Positions 18,309 to 28,963 of a stretch of DNA of 64,000 nucleotides are shown in pieces (position 1 is the stretch's first letter; every line of letters begins with the position of its first letter). A program made the position numbers and the translations under genes. The stretch is from the NCBI RefSeq assembly GCF_000980895.1, contig NZ_LAZX01000092.1, forward strand, positions 123,501 to 187,500, written 5' to 3'. The stretch is from Sphingomonas sp. Ag1. GTDB taxonomy: Bacteria; Pseudomonadota; Alphaproteobacteria; Sphingomonadales; Sphingomonadaceae. The notes under the pieces were generated by a model. The model worked only from the letters and a program-made list of their open reading frames with translations. It had not been told where the DNA came from and searched no databases.

Positions 18309-18803
18309 TCAAAGCAGCGCAGCTTCCCCGCGTTCGAGCGCGAGCAGCAATTGCTTGTTCGGCAGGCCGCCGCCGAAGCCGGTGAGCGTGCCGTTGCTGC
18401 CGATCACGCGGTGGCAGGGCGTGACGATGGGGAGCGGGTTGCGCCCGTTCGCGGCGCCGACCGCGCGGGTGGCGGTGGGGCGGCCGATCGCGCGGGCGAT
18501 GTCGGCGTAGCTGCGCGTCTCGCCATGGGGAATCGTCAGCAGCGCGCGCCACACGTCGCGCTGGAAATCCGTGCCGACCGGATCGAGCGGCAGATCGAAG
18601 GTGGTGCGAGTGCCGGCGAAATATTCCTCCAGCTGGCACACGGTGGCGGCGATCACGAAATGGTCCGGATCCGCGCGGCGGGGCGAATAGCGCGCCTGCA
18701 TCGCTGCATCGTCATCCCACAGGATCGCGGCGAGACCGGTGTCGCTGGCGATGAGCGTGAGGTCGCCGGTGGGCGAGGGGATGGTGGCGGTCGCAAAGGT
18801 CAT
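18309..18803 (-). CDS. ogt: Methylated-DNA-protein-cysteine methyltransferase
   Basis: The 164-residue suicide repair protein takes methyl groups from O6-methylguanine (and O4-methylthymine) onto its own cysteine. The active site is Cys130 in IVTPCHRVIGSNG. The preceding RAVGAANGRNPLPI and following LTGFGGGLPNKQ are family hallmarks. I start at ATG 18803 (MTFATATIP) because AAGGAG lies 7 bases upstream; the frame is open further upstream. It has no Ada regulatory domain. It diverges from mutS, so two DNA-repair genes share a 178-bp intergenic region. Confidence 0.95.
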   Translation of the reverse strand: MTFATATIPSPTGDLTLIASDTGLAAILWDDDAAMQARYSPRRADPDHFVIAATVCQLEEYFAGTRTTFDLPLDPVGTDFQRDVWRALLTIPHGETRSYADIARAIGRPTATRAVGAANGRNPLPIVTPCHRVIGSNGTLTGFGGGLPNKQLLLALERGEAALL

Positions 18804-18981
18804 GGCGCGGCTCCTTCGGCTTGCCCTTAATAGCGGCCGGAGGATCGCGCGTCCCGATGCTTGCGGCCAAAGCGCCACTCGTCAGCGGCGGCATGTCTGG
18901 CTAGACAGGCGCGATCCGCCGGGCAGCGCTACGTCCGTCTGCCCGCATCCGCACCTCATCCGTTTCGACACCCGGAAAATC

Positions 18982-21603
<2,622 letters not shown>

Positions 21604-21656
21604 AGGCACGCGCGCCCGCTTGATCCCCTGCCACCGCGCCCCGATATGCGGGCGCG

Positions 21657-22952
21657 ATGAAGGACACACTTACCCCCAAGGCAATCGTCGCCGCGCTCGA
21701 CGCGCATATCATCGGACAGAAGGACGCGAAGCGTGCCGTTGCGGTGGCGCTGCGCAACCGCTGGCGCCGGCAGAAGCTCAGCCCCGATCTGCGCGACGAG
21801 GTGACGCCCAAGAACATCCTGATGATCGGCCCGACCGGCTGCGGCAAGACCGAGATCAGCCGCCGCCTGGCGAAGCTTGCCGATGCGCCGTTCGTGAAGG
21901 TGGAAGCGACCAAGTTCACCGAGGTCGGCTATGTCGGGCGCGACGTGGAGCAGATCGCGCGCGACCTGGTCGAGGAAGCGGTGCGGCTGGAAAAGGAACG
22001 CCGCCGCAACGCGGTGAAGGACAAGGCCGAGGAAGCGGCGATGGACCGGCTGCTCGATGCACTGGTGGGCAAGGATTCCAGCCAGGCGACGCGCGAGAGC
22101 TTCCGCCAGCGCTTCCGTGACGGCCATCTCGACCAGACCGAGATCGAGCTTGAGCTTCAGGTCGCGCCGCAGATGCCGTTCGAAATGCCGGGCGGCGGCC
22201 AGATGGGCATGATCAACCTTGGCGAAATGTTCGGCAAGCTGGGCGGCGGGCAGACCAAGCGGCGCAAGCTGCTGGTGCCGGCGGCGTGGGAAAAGCTGGT
22301 CGAGGAAGAGGCCGACAAGCGGCTTGACCAGGACGAGGTGAGCCGCGTCGCGCTGGCCGATGCCGAGGCGAACGGGATCGTCTTCCTTGACGAGATCGAC
22401 AAGATCGCGGTGAGTGACGTGCGCGGCGGTTCGGTGAGCCGCGAAGGCGTTCAGCGCGACCTGCTGCCGCTCATCGAGGGCACGACCGTCTCGACCAAAT
22501 ATGGCCCGATGAAGACGGACCATATCCTGTTCATCGCGTCGGGCGCCTTCCATGTCGCCAAGCCGAGCGACCTATTGCCCGAGCTTCAGGGCCGCCTGCC
22601 GATCCGCGTCGAGCTGAAGGGCCTGACCGAGGATGATTTCGTCGCGATCCTCTCCGACACCAAGGCATCGCTGCCGGCGCAGTACAAGGCGCTGATCGGC
22701 ACCGAGGGCGTGACCGTCGAGTTCACCGAAGACGGCATTCGCGCGGTGGCGCGGATCGCGGCCGAGGTGAATGGCGAGATCGAGAATATCGGTGCCCGCC
22801 GGCTGCAGACGGTGATGGAGAAGCTGCTGGAGGAAGTGAGCTTCGACGCCGAGGACCGCGCGGGCAGCTCGGTCACGGTGGATGCGGCTTATGTCGAGCA
22901 GCATCTCGCCGGTGTTGCGCGCAACACTGATCTCAGCCGCTTCGTGCTCTAA
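21657..22952 (+). CDS. hslU: ATP-dependent protease ATPase subunit HslU
   Basis: The 431-residue AAA+ unfoldase normally feeds substrates to the HslV peptidase. It has Walker A GPTGCGKT (58-65), Walker B FLDEIDK with Asp245-Glu246, the pore motif region [11 protein letters not shown], and an I-domain between the Walker motifs. It ends with an arginine-finger region and the C-terminal RFVL that docks into HslV. hslV, which usually lies directly upstream, is not there: the upstream gene is mutS, 53 bases away, and no hslV occurs in the window. Confidence 0.97.
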   Translation: MKDTLTPKAIVAALDAHIIGQKDAKRAVAVALRNRWRRQKLSPDLRDEVTPKNILMIGPTGCGKTEISRRLAKLADAPFVKVEATKFTEVGYVGRDVEQIARDLVEEAVRLEKERRRNAVKDKAEEAAMDRLLDALVGKDSSQATRESFRQRFRDGHLDQTEIELELQVAPQMPFEMPGGGQMGMINLGEMFGKLGGGQTKRRKLLVPAAWEKLVEEEADKRLDQDEVSRVALADAEANGIVFLDEIDKIAVSDVRGGSVSREGVQRDLLPLIEGTTVSTKYGPMKTDHILFIASGAFHVAKPSDLLPELQGRLPIRVELKGLTEDDFVAILSDTKASLPAQYKALIGTEGVTVEFTEDGIRAVARIAAEVNGEIENIGARRLQTVMEKLLEEVSFDAEDRAGSSVTVDAAYVEQHLAGVARNTDLSRFVL

Positions 22953-22959
22953 TCGACGG

Positions 22960-22987
22960 GCGGGCGGCCCGCTGCGTGGCCGCCCGC
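22960..22987. terminator. Hairpin between convergent hslU and acyl-CoA dehydrogenase gene
   Basis: A perfect 10-bp stem GCGGGCGGCC (22960-22969) pairs with GGCCGCCCGC (22978-22987) around an 8-nt loop, just after the hslU stop. There is no T-tract; the position between two convergent genes supports a bidirectional terminator. Confidence 0.65.
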
Positions 22988-22994
22988 TCGCCGC

Positions 22995-24125
22995 TCAGAG
23001 TTGCAGTTCCTGCCGCATCAGCGCGCCATAGCGTTTCGCATGATGGTCAGCCGCGCCGAACTGCTGTTCGATCGCAGTGGCGCGGCGGAAATAATGGCCC
23101 ACCGCCAGCTCGTCGGTCATCCCCATGCCGCCGTGCAGCTGAACCGCATTCTGCCCGACGAAGCGGACCGCATCCGCCACGGTCGCCTTCGCTGCCGACA
23201 CCGCCCGCGCCCGCTCCGCCGCAGGCCCTTCCACATGAAGCGCGGCGAGATACGCGGCGGAGGTCGCCTGTTCGGCGGCGATAAACATGTCGACCATGCG
23301 ATGCTGCAACGCCTGGAAGCTGGCGAGCGGCTGACCGAACTGCTTGCGCTCCTTGGTATAGGCGACCGTATCGCTGAGCATCTTGCGGGCCAGGCCGGCG
23401 GCCTCGGCGCACAAGGCGGCGATCCCCTCATCGCGCGCTTGCTCCAACAGCGGCAGCGCACTGCCTTCCTCACCGAGCAGCGCGTCCGCCGGCAGAGTGA
23501 CGGCCGTGAATGCGAGGTCCGACGCCGGCAGCCCGTCGATCAGCGCATAATCATGCCGCGACAGGCTGGCGGCATCTGCGGGGACCAGGAACAAGGAGAC
23601 ACCGCGCACGTCGCACGGGCCACCCGACGTCCGCGCCGTAACCAGCAGCCACTCGGCCCCCGGCGCGCCCGCGACCACCACCTTTTCGCCATTGATCGCC
23701 CAGCCGTCCGCATTCTTTTTCGCCGTCGTCGTGACCGCCTCCAGCGCCTGCCGGCTGTCAGCCTCGCCCGCGGCGAGGACCGCGCGTACGCTGCCGTCGG
23801 CCAGCTGCGGCAACAGCGCCGTCGCCCGTTCCCCGCCGGCGCGTTTCAGCAGCCCGGCGGCGATCACGGCCGTCTCGATATAGGGGACGGGCGCCAGCGC
23901 CTCGCCCAGCGCGTCGGCGATCACCATCGTCTCGACCGCGCCGCCCCCCAGGCCACCCGCCTCGGCCGGCAGCGCCGCGCCGAGCACGCCGAGATCACGG
24001 CCAAGCGCCTGCCACAGCGCCCTGGCATCGCGCGGACGATGCGGATCGAACGCGAAGCTTTGCGCCAGATAGCGCGTGAGCGTGTCACGCAGCATCACCT
24101 GCTCGTCGCTGAGCGAAAGATCCAT
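22995..24125 (-). CDS. Acyl-CoA dehydrogenase family protein (PimD-like)
   Basis: The 376-residue flavoprotein has the acyl-CoA dehydrogenase three-domain plan. The N-terminal helical domain begins DLSLSDEQVMLRDTL. A central beta domain (about 120-215) contains WAINGEKVVVAGAPGA. The C-terminal helical domain has RKQFGQPLASFQALQHRMVD and QLHGGMGMTDELAVGHYFRR. It resembles the small subunit of pimeloyl-CoA-type dehydrogenases, which normally works with a second, larger ACAD. No such partner is adjacent, and no clear catalytic glutamate stands out. It lies 61 bases downstream of the efflux pump gene on the same strand and may be the last gene of that operon. Confidence 0.85.
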   Translation of the reverse strand: MDLSLSDEQVMLRDTLTRYLAQSFAFDPHRPRDARALWQALGRDLGVLGAALPAEAGGLGGGAVETMVIADALGEALAPVPYIETAVIAAGLLKRAGGERATALLPQLADGSVRAVLAAGEADSRQALEAVTTTAKKNADGWAINGEKVVVAGAPGAEWLLVTARTSGGPCDVRGVSLFLVPADAASLSRHDYALIDGLPASDLAFTAVTLPADALLGEEGSALPLLEQARDEGIAALCAEAAGLARKMLSDTVAYTKERKQFGQPLASFQALQHRMVDMFIAAEQATSAAYLAALHVEGPAAERARAVSAAKATVADAVRFVGQNAVQLHGGMGMTDELAVGHYFRRATAIEQQFGAADHHAKRYGALMRQELQL

Positions 24126-24186
24126 GGCCCTCTCCCGACTTATTCTTGGAACGCGCTATGAATTGGCGCGGGAGAGGACGCAAGGC

Positions 24187-25743
24187 TCAGTCGGCGGCGA
24201 CGGGACCCGCCCCATTGGCGGCCGGGCGGCGGCAGAACCAGACGATGATCAGCAGCGCCGCGCTGAGCCAGGCGGAGAGGCGGAAGAGGTCGGTGGAGGC
24301 GAGGAGGTACGCCTGGCCGACCATCTGCCGCGTGATGACCGCGGCTGCCTGCGTTGCGTTCAGCCCCAGGTTCATCAGCGCCTCGCTCGCCATTTGATAG
24401 GGCGTGCCGTTGCCGATCGCTTCGGACAGGCGCCCCTGGTGCAGCGCCTCGCGGCGGTCCCACGCGGTGGTGATCATCGATGCGGCAAAGGCACCGGCGA
24501 CGATGCGGGTGAAGTTGGAAAGGCCGGTGGCGGACGGCAGGCGCTCGGGCGGGATGCGATCGAGCGATATGGTCAGCATGGCGAGGAAGAAGGTCGACAT
24601 TGCGACGCCCTGCACCAGCAGCGGCAGCACGAAATCCCAGAAGCCGGCATAGGTGGTGTAGCCCGACCGCATCCAGTAACTGATCGCAAAGGCGACAAAG
24701 GCAACGCTGGCGAGGATCCGCGCGTCGATCTTGCCCGACAATCGCGCGCTCAACGGAGTGAGCAGCACCGCGACGATCCCGCTCGGCGCGGCGACCAGAC
24801 CCGCCCACGTCGCGGTGTAGCCGAGCTGGGTCTGCAGCCACAGCGGCAGCAGCAGGATGTTGGCGAAGAACACCGCATAGCCAAGGCAGAAGGCGAGGTT
24901 GCCGATCGCGAAATTGCGGTTGGCGAACAGCGACAGGTCGACGATCGGGTTGGCGTCGGTCAGTTCCCAGATCAGCCACGCGACGAAGCCGACCCCGGCG
25001 ATCACCGTCAGCGCCACGATCATCGGATCGTTGAACCAGTCGGCGTTCTTGCCGAGATCGAGCATTACCTGAAGGCAGCCGACCCACAGCACCAGCAGCA
25101 CCAGCCCGATCGTGTCGATCGGCACCTTGGCGGTCGGCGTCTCGCGGTTCTTCAGGTTCGACCAGCAGATCGCGATCGTGAAGATGCCGAAGGGCACGTT
25201 GATCAGGAAGATCCAGCTCCAATGGTAATTGTCGGAGATATAGCCGCCCAGGATCGGCCCCATGATCGGCGCCACCAGCGTGGTCATCGACCAGATGCCC
25301 AGCGCAGTGGCGCGCTTCTCGGGCGGGAAGACGGAGATCAGCAGCGCCTGGCTGCCCGGCATCATCGGTCCGGAGACGGCGCCCTGCAGCACCCGGAACG
25401 CGATCAGCGATGGCAGGCTCCACGCGATGCCGCACAGGAAGGAGGCCAGCGTGAACAGCGCGAGCGAGGTGCAGAAGGTGCGTACCACGCCGAAACGGCG
25501 CATCAGCCAGCCGGTGAGCGGCACCGAAATGCCATTGGCGACCGCAAAGGCGGTGACGATCCAGGTCGAATTGTCCGAGCTGACGCCGAGATTGCCCGCG
25601 ATGGTGGGCAGCGAAACATTGGCAATGGTGGTGTCGAGCACCATCATGAAGGTGCCGAGCGCCAGCGCGAAGGCGACGAGGCCGAGCCGCGCACCCGACA
25701 GCGGCACCGGACCAGCGCCAGCGGGGGCCGCCGCGCTAGCCAT
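24187..25743 (-). CDS. DHA2-family multidrug efflux MFS permease (EmrB-like)
   Basis: This 518-residue inner-membrane proton-drug antiporter has about 14 helices. The first transmembrane region contains FMMVLDTTIANVSLPTIAG, followed by WIVTAFAVANGISVPLTGWL. The antiporter motif C region is GPMMPGSQAL, then APIMGPILGGYISDNYHWSW (TM5-6). The family pumps hydrophobic drugs, uncouplers or organic acids through an EmrA adaptor and an outer-membrane channel. Both partners are encoded immediately upstream in the same operon (50-base gap to the adaptor gene). The substrate is unknown. Confidence 0.94.
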   Translation of the reverse strand: MASAAAPAGAGPVPLSGARLGLVAFALALGTFMMVLDTTIANVSLPTIAGNLGVSSDNSTWIVTAFAVANGISVPLTGWLMRRFGVVRTFCTSLALFTLASFLCGIAWSLPSLIAFRVLQGAVSGPMMPGSQALLISVFPPEKRATALGIWSMTTLVAPIMGPILGGYISDNYHWSWIFLINVPFGIFTIAICWSNLKNRETPTAKVPIDTIGLVLLVLWVGCLQVMLDLGKNADWFNDPMIVALTVIAGVGFVAWLIWELTDANPIVDLSLFANRNFAIGNLAFCLGYAVFFANILLLPLWLQTQLGYTATWAGLVAAPSGIVAVLLTPLSARLSGKIDARILASVAFVAFAISYWMRSGYTTYAGFWDFVLPLLVQGVAMSTFFLAMLTISLDRIPPERLPSATGLSNFTRIVAGAFAASMITTAWDRREALHQGRLSEAIGNGTPYQMASEALMNLGLNATQAAAVITRQMVGQAYLLASTDLFRLSAWLSAALLIIVWFCRRPAANGAGPVAAD

Positions 25744-25793
25744 GTGGCCGCGCTTTCGTTGATCCGGGCGTGGAACGGGCGCGCGTCATCGGA

Positions 25794-26942
25794 TCAGCGG
25801 TTCGCCGCGATGATCTCGGCGATCTTCGCCTCGACCGCCGGATCCGCCTCGCTGATGGAGCCGCGATAAGGTTGAGCAGCCGGCTGGGCCAGGCGTGGCC
25901 CGCTGGTGTCCGCAGTATCTACTGTGGCCATCACCGACAGGCCGATGCGCAACGGGTTGGCGCGAAGCTCCTTCGGGTCGAGCATGATCCGCACCGGAAC
26001 GCGCTGAACGATCTTGATCCAGTTGCCGCTGGCATTCTGCGGCGGGAGGAGGGCGAAAGCGTTGCCGCTGCCGGCGGACAGACCGACGACGCGGCCGTGA
26101 TACACCACCTCGTCGCCATAAGCGTCGGCGACCACCGTCGCCGGCTGGCCGATGCGCAGGTCCTTCAGCTGCGTTTCGCGGAAGTTCGCATCGACCCACA
26201 AGCGCCCGAGCGGCACGACTGCCATCAGCGGCGTACCGGCCGCGATCTGCTGGCCGAGCTGCGCCTGGCGCTGCGCGACGACCCCGTCGATCGGCGAGAC
26301 GATATGCATGTGGCTGCGCACGATCGCGGCGCGGCGGTAATTGGCGATCGCGGCGAGCACTGCGGGGTTGGTCCCGACGGCCGTTCCCTGCACCGTGGCC
26401 TGCGCCTGGGTGCGGCGGCTGCGCGCCAGATTGAGCGCGGCGCTGGCGACCTTCACCTGGTCGGCGGCGTGGCTCAGTTCCTCGCCCGACACTGCGCCTT
26501 CACGCGCCGCCCCTTCGCGGCGGGCGTAATCGGCGCGCGCGGCGGCGAGCTGCGCCTCTGCCTGGACTACGGCCGCGTTCGCCTCGCCGACGCGCGAGAA
26601 GTCCGATCGCGTGCCGCGCACTGCCCGCGCCAGCTCCGCCTCGGCAGCAGCCAGGTTGACGTCGGCGGTGGTGGGATCGAGGTCGATCAGCGGCTGCCCT
26701 GCCCTTACCGCCTGGGTGTTGTCGGCATGAAGTGCCACGATCGTGCCGGGGTCGCGCGCGGTGATCGCCACCACGTCGCCCGCGACATAGGCGTCGTCGG
26801 TCTCCTCCTCGGGCTTTGCCAGCAGGAAGTGGAACACGGCCCAGATCGCGAGACCCACCAGTACGATGATCGCAAGGGCGGTCAGCAGCCGGCGGCGCAG
26901 CAGGGGGCGGCCCGCGAGCGGCGGGGCAGCGGTGTCGGTCAT
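25794..26942 (-). CDS. HlyD-family periplasmic adaptor (EmrA-like)
   Basis: The 382-residue membrane-fusion protein is anchored by one N-terminal helix (about 15-38, RRLLTALAIIVLVGLAIWAV). Next comes the split biotinyl-lipoyl domain, beginning DDAYVAGDVVAITARDPG, where DDAYV is an EmrA signature. A coiled-coil hairpin rich in Ala/Glu/Arg spans about 85-190. The returning lipoyl half (HIVSPIDGVVAQRQAQLG) and beta-barrel (LWVDANFRETQL) follow. It bridges the DHA2 pump and outer-membrane factor. Its ATG overlaps the outer-membrane factor stop by 4 bases, so they are translationally coupled. Confidence 0.94.
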   Translation of the reverse strand: MTDTAAPPLAGRPLLRRRLLTALAIIVLVGLAIWAVFHFLLAKPEEETDDAYVAGDVVAITARDPGTIVALHADNTQAVRAGQPLIDLDPTTADVNLAAAEAELARAVRGTRSDFSRVGEANAAVVQAEAQLAAARADYARREGAAREGAVSGEELSHAADQVKVASAALNLARSRRTQAQATVQGTAVGTNPAVLAAIANYRRAAIVRSHMHIVSPIDGVVAQRQAQLGQQIAAGTPLMAVVPLGRLWVDANFRETQLKDLRIGQPATVVADAYGDEVVYHGRVVGLSAGSGNAFALLPPQNASGNWIKIVQRVPVRIMLDPKELRANPLRIGLSVMATVDTADTSGPRLAQPAAQPYRGSISEADPAVEAKIAEIIAANR

Positions 26943-28414
26943 GGTGTCGGGGTCCGCGTGAGGAGGGTCGGTCGGGAAGGATCGAAGCCGCCGCCCAGCG
27001 CGACGGCCAGGCGCGCGCGGGCCGCCAGCGCGTCGACCGCGAGCGTCGCTTCGGCCAATTGCGCGTCGAGCAGGCGGATATCGGTGTCGATGCCACTCAG
27101 TCGGGAGTCGAGTCCGGCGCTGATGCGGATGGCGTTCAGCCGGTTGGTTTCGGCGAAGCCCCGCACCACCGCGGCCTGCGCGCGCGCTTCATTGGCCGCG
27201 GCGTCGATGGCGGCCAGCGCATCCGCGGCCTCGCGCACGGCGCGCACCACACTGGTGTTGTAATCGGCGATCGCCACGTCGACGCCGGCGGTGGCGTTGT
27301 CCAGATCGGCGCGCAATCGGCCCGAATCGAAGATCGGCAGGTGCAGCGCGCCGCCCGCGCCCAGCGTGCCCGCTTCGGGATCGAACAGATTGCCGATGCC
27401 GACTGCCTGAAGCCCGGCAAGCGCGATCAGATTGACGTTGGGGTAGAAGGCGCGCCGCGCGACCTGCCGATTGGCGGCGGCCGCATCGACCCGCGCGGCG
27501 GCGGCGGCAATGTCGGCGCGGCGCGCGATGAGGTCGGCGGGGATCGTCGCGGGCAGCGGCAGCCCGGCCGGATCGGCCAGCCGCGTCGCACCGATGCCGG
27601 CGGCATAATCCGGCCCGCGTCCGACCAGCGCCGCCAGCGCATTGACCGCCAGCACACGCGCCGCCTCCGCCCGGGTCAGCGCGACGCGCGCCTGCGCCAG
27701 CAACGTGGTGGCTGCCTGCACGTCGATCTGGCTGGCGAGGCGGTTGTCGCGGCGCACGTTGATCAGTCGCACGGCGCGTTCGCGGGTGGCGATCGTCTGT
27801 GCCGCCAGCGCGCCGACGCGCTCGGCGCGAGCAACCTCGGCATAGGTCGACACAATCGACCCGGCCAGCATCAGCCGCGCCGCCTCGGCATCCAGCGCGG
27901 TGGCTTCGAGCGCGGCACGTGCGCCCTCGATCGCTGCGCGCTGGCGTCCGAACAGGTCGAGGTTCCACGACAGGTTCGCCGTCGCATTGCCAAGGAAGCG
28001 CACGCTGCCGGCAAACGGCGGCGGGATGGTGTAACGGCCCGAAATGCGCGCTTCTTGCGCGGTCACGTCGGCAGTGAGATCGGGCCCGCGCTCGGCATCA
28101 CGGCGCGCCAGCGTCGCCTGCGCCTGGCGCACCCGGGCGAGCGCGGCATCGAGCGTCGGGCTGCCGGCCAGCGCATCCGCCACAACCCGGTCGAGCTGCG
28201 GATCGCCGAACGCCGTCCACCAGGCGGGATCGATCACCGGCATCGGCGCGCTGCTCAGCCCGAGGTCGGCCGGCGCACGCTGCGTCAGCTGCGGCCGGGT
28301 ATCGGGCGGCGTGCAGGCGGCGAGTCCCGTCGACAACAGCGCCAGCACGGCGAGCGACCGCGCACTGCGGCGACGACGGGCGTCAGCCAGGGTTGCCACG
28401 CTTATCCCTGACAT
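26939..28414 (-). CDS. Outer-membrane efflux lipoprotein (TolC-like, NodT family)
   Basis: This 491-residue outer-membrane factor has a signal peptide ending in lipobox LAAC (Cys34), so the mature protein is lipid-anchored. Two OEP repeats follow (about 75-270 and 290-480), with the usual pattern of long amphipathic helices such as VRQAQATLARRDAERGPDL and a NLSWNLDLFGRQRAAIEGA-type strand. I start at ATG 28414 (MSGISVATL); the open frame further upstream runs into marR. It overlaps marR by 13 bases and forms the exit duct for the pump and adaptor downstream. Confidence 0.93.
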   Translation of the reverse strand: MSGISVATLADARRRRSARSLAVLALLSTGLAACTPPDTRPQLTQRAPADLGLSSAPMPVIDPAWWTAFGDPQLDRVVADALAGSPTLDAALARVRQAQATLARRDAERGPDLTADVTAQEARISGRYTIPPPFAGSVRFLGNATANLSWNLDLFGRQRAAIEGARAALEATALDAEAARLMLAGSIVSTYAEVARAERVGALAAQTIATRERAVRLINVRRDNRLASQIDVQAATTLLAQARVALTRAEAARVLAVNALAALVGRGPDYAAGIGATRLADPAGLPLPATIPADLIARRADIAAAAARVDAAAANRQVARRAFYPNVNLIALAGLQAVGIGNLFDPEAGTLGAGGALHLPIFDSGRLRADLDNATAGVDVAIADYNTSVVRAVREAADALAAIDAAANEARAQAAVVRGFAETNRLNAIRISAGLDSRLSGIDTDIRLLDAQLAEATLAVDALAARARLAVALGGGFDPSRPTLLTRTPTP

Positions 28415-28863
28415 GCGTCGCCTTCCTCCATGGTGTTCCGCAGGCGCTGCAGCATGTGCACCAGATCCTCCACCTCTCGCTCGCTCCAGTCCGCGAGAAA
28501 GCCGTTCCAGCAAGCGATCACCTTTTGCTTGGCGGAAAGCGCCGCCGCCCGGCCGGCGTCGGTCAGCGTCAGCCGCACGACTCGCCGGTCGTCGGGATCG
28601 CGCTGGCGCAGCACCCAGCCGTTCGCCTCGATCTGATCGATGATGCGCGTCATCGCGCCCTTGTCATGCGCCATCCGCCGCGCGAGCCCGGCGCAGGTAT
28701 CGGCATGATTGAAGTAGAGCGACACCAGCGTCATCCACTGGGTCGCGGTCATCCCATCCTCCGCCAGCGTTCGGTCGATCGCCGCCACGCTCATCTGATG
28801 GATCACCCGCACCAGATATCCGGGCGACACATCGGGATAGAAGGACGAGTCGGTGAAGATCAT
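28402..28863 (-). CDS. MarR-family transcriptional regulator
   Basis: The 153-residue winged-helix dimer has an N-terminal helix region (YLVRVIHQMSVAAIDRTL), wHTH (about 35-105, LARRMAHDKGAMTRIIDQIE, with the wing DPDDRRVVRLTLTDAGR), and a C-terminal dimerisation helix. It is the first gene of the efflux operon, and its stop overlaps the outer-membrane factor gene. It most likely represses itself and the pump genes, being released by a phenolic-type ligand. A palindrome fitting a MarR operator lies 6 bases upstream of the start (28869-28880). Confidence 0.93.
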   Translation of the reverse strand: MIFTDSSFYPDVSPGYLVRVIHQMSVAAIDRTLAEDGMTATQWMTLVSLYFNHADTCAGLARRMAHDKGAMTRIIDQIEANGWVLRQRDPDDRRVVRLTLTDAGRAAALSAKQKVIACWNGFLADWSEREVEDLVHMLQRLRNTMEEGDACQG

Positions 28864-28868
28864 ATCCG

Positions 28869-28880
28869 TTGCTTAGGCAA
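28869..28880. promoter_or_regulatory. Candidate MarR operator
   Basis: The near-palindrome TTGCTTAGGCAA lies 6 bases before the marR start. It sits in the 100-bp divergent region shared with the M16 protease gene. A second weaker inverted repeat, ATTG...CAAT, is at 28883-28900. The TTGC-TA-GCAA pattern is of the kind bound by MarR regulators. Binding is inferred. Confidence 0.5.
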
Positions 28881-28963
28881 TGATTGTTTCGGCAGTCAAT
28901 ATTTGTATCGAAACGTTGCCGGCTTTCGCCCGTCGACGAGCAGCGTTAGGCTGGCGCATCTGT

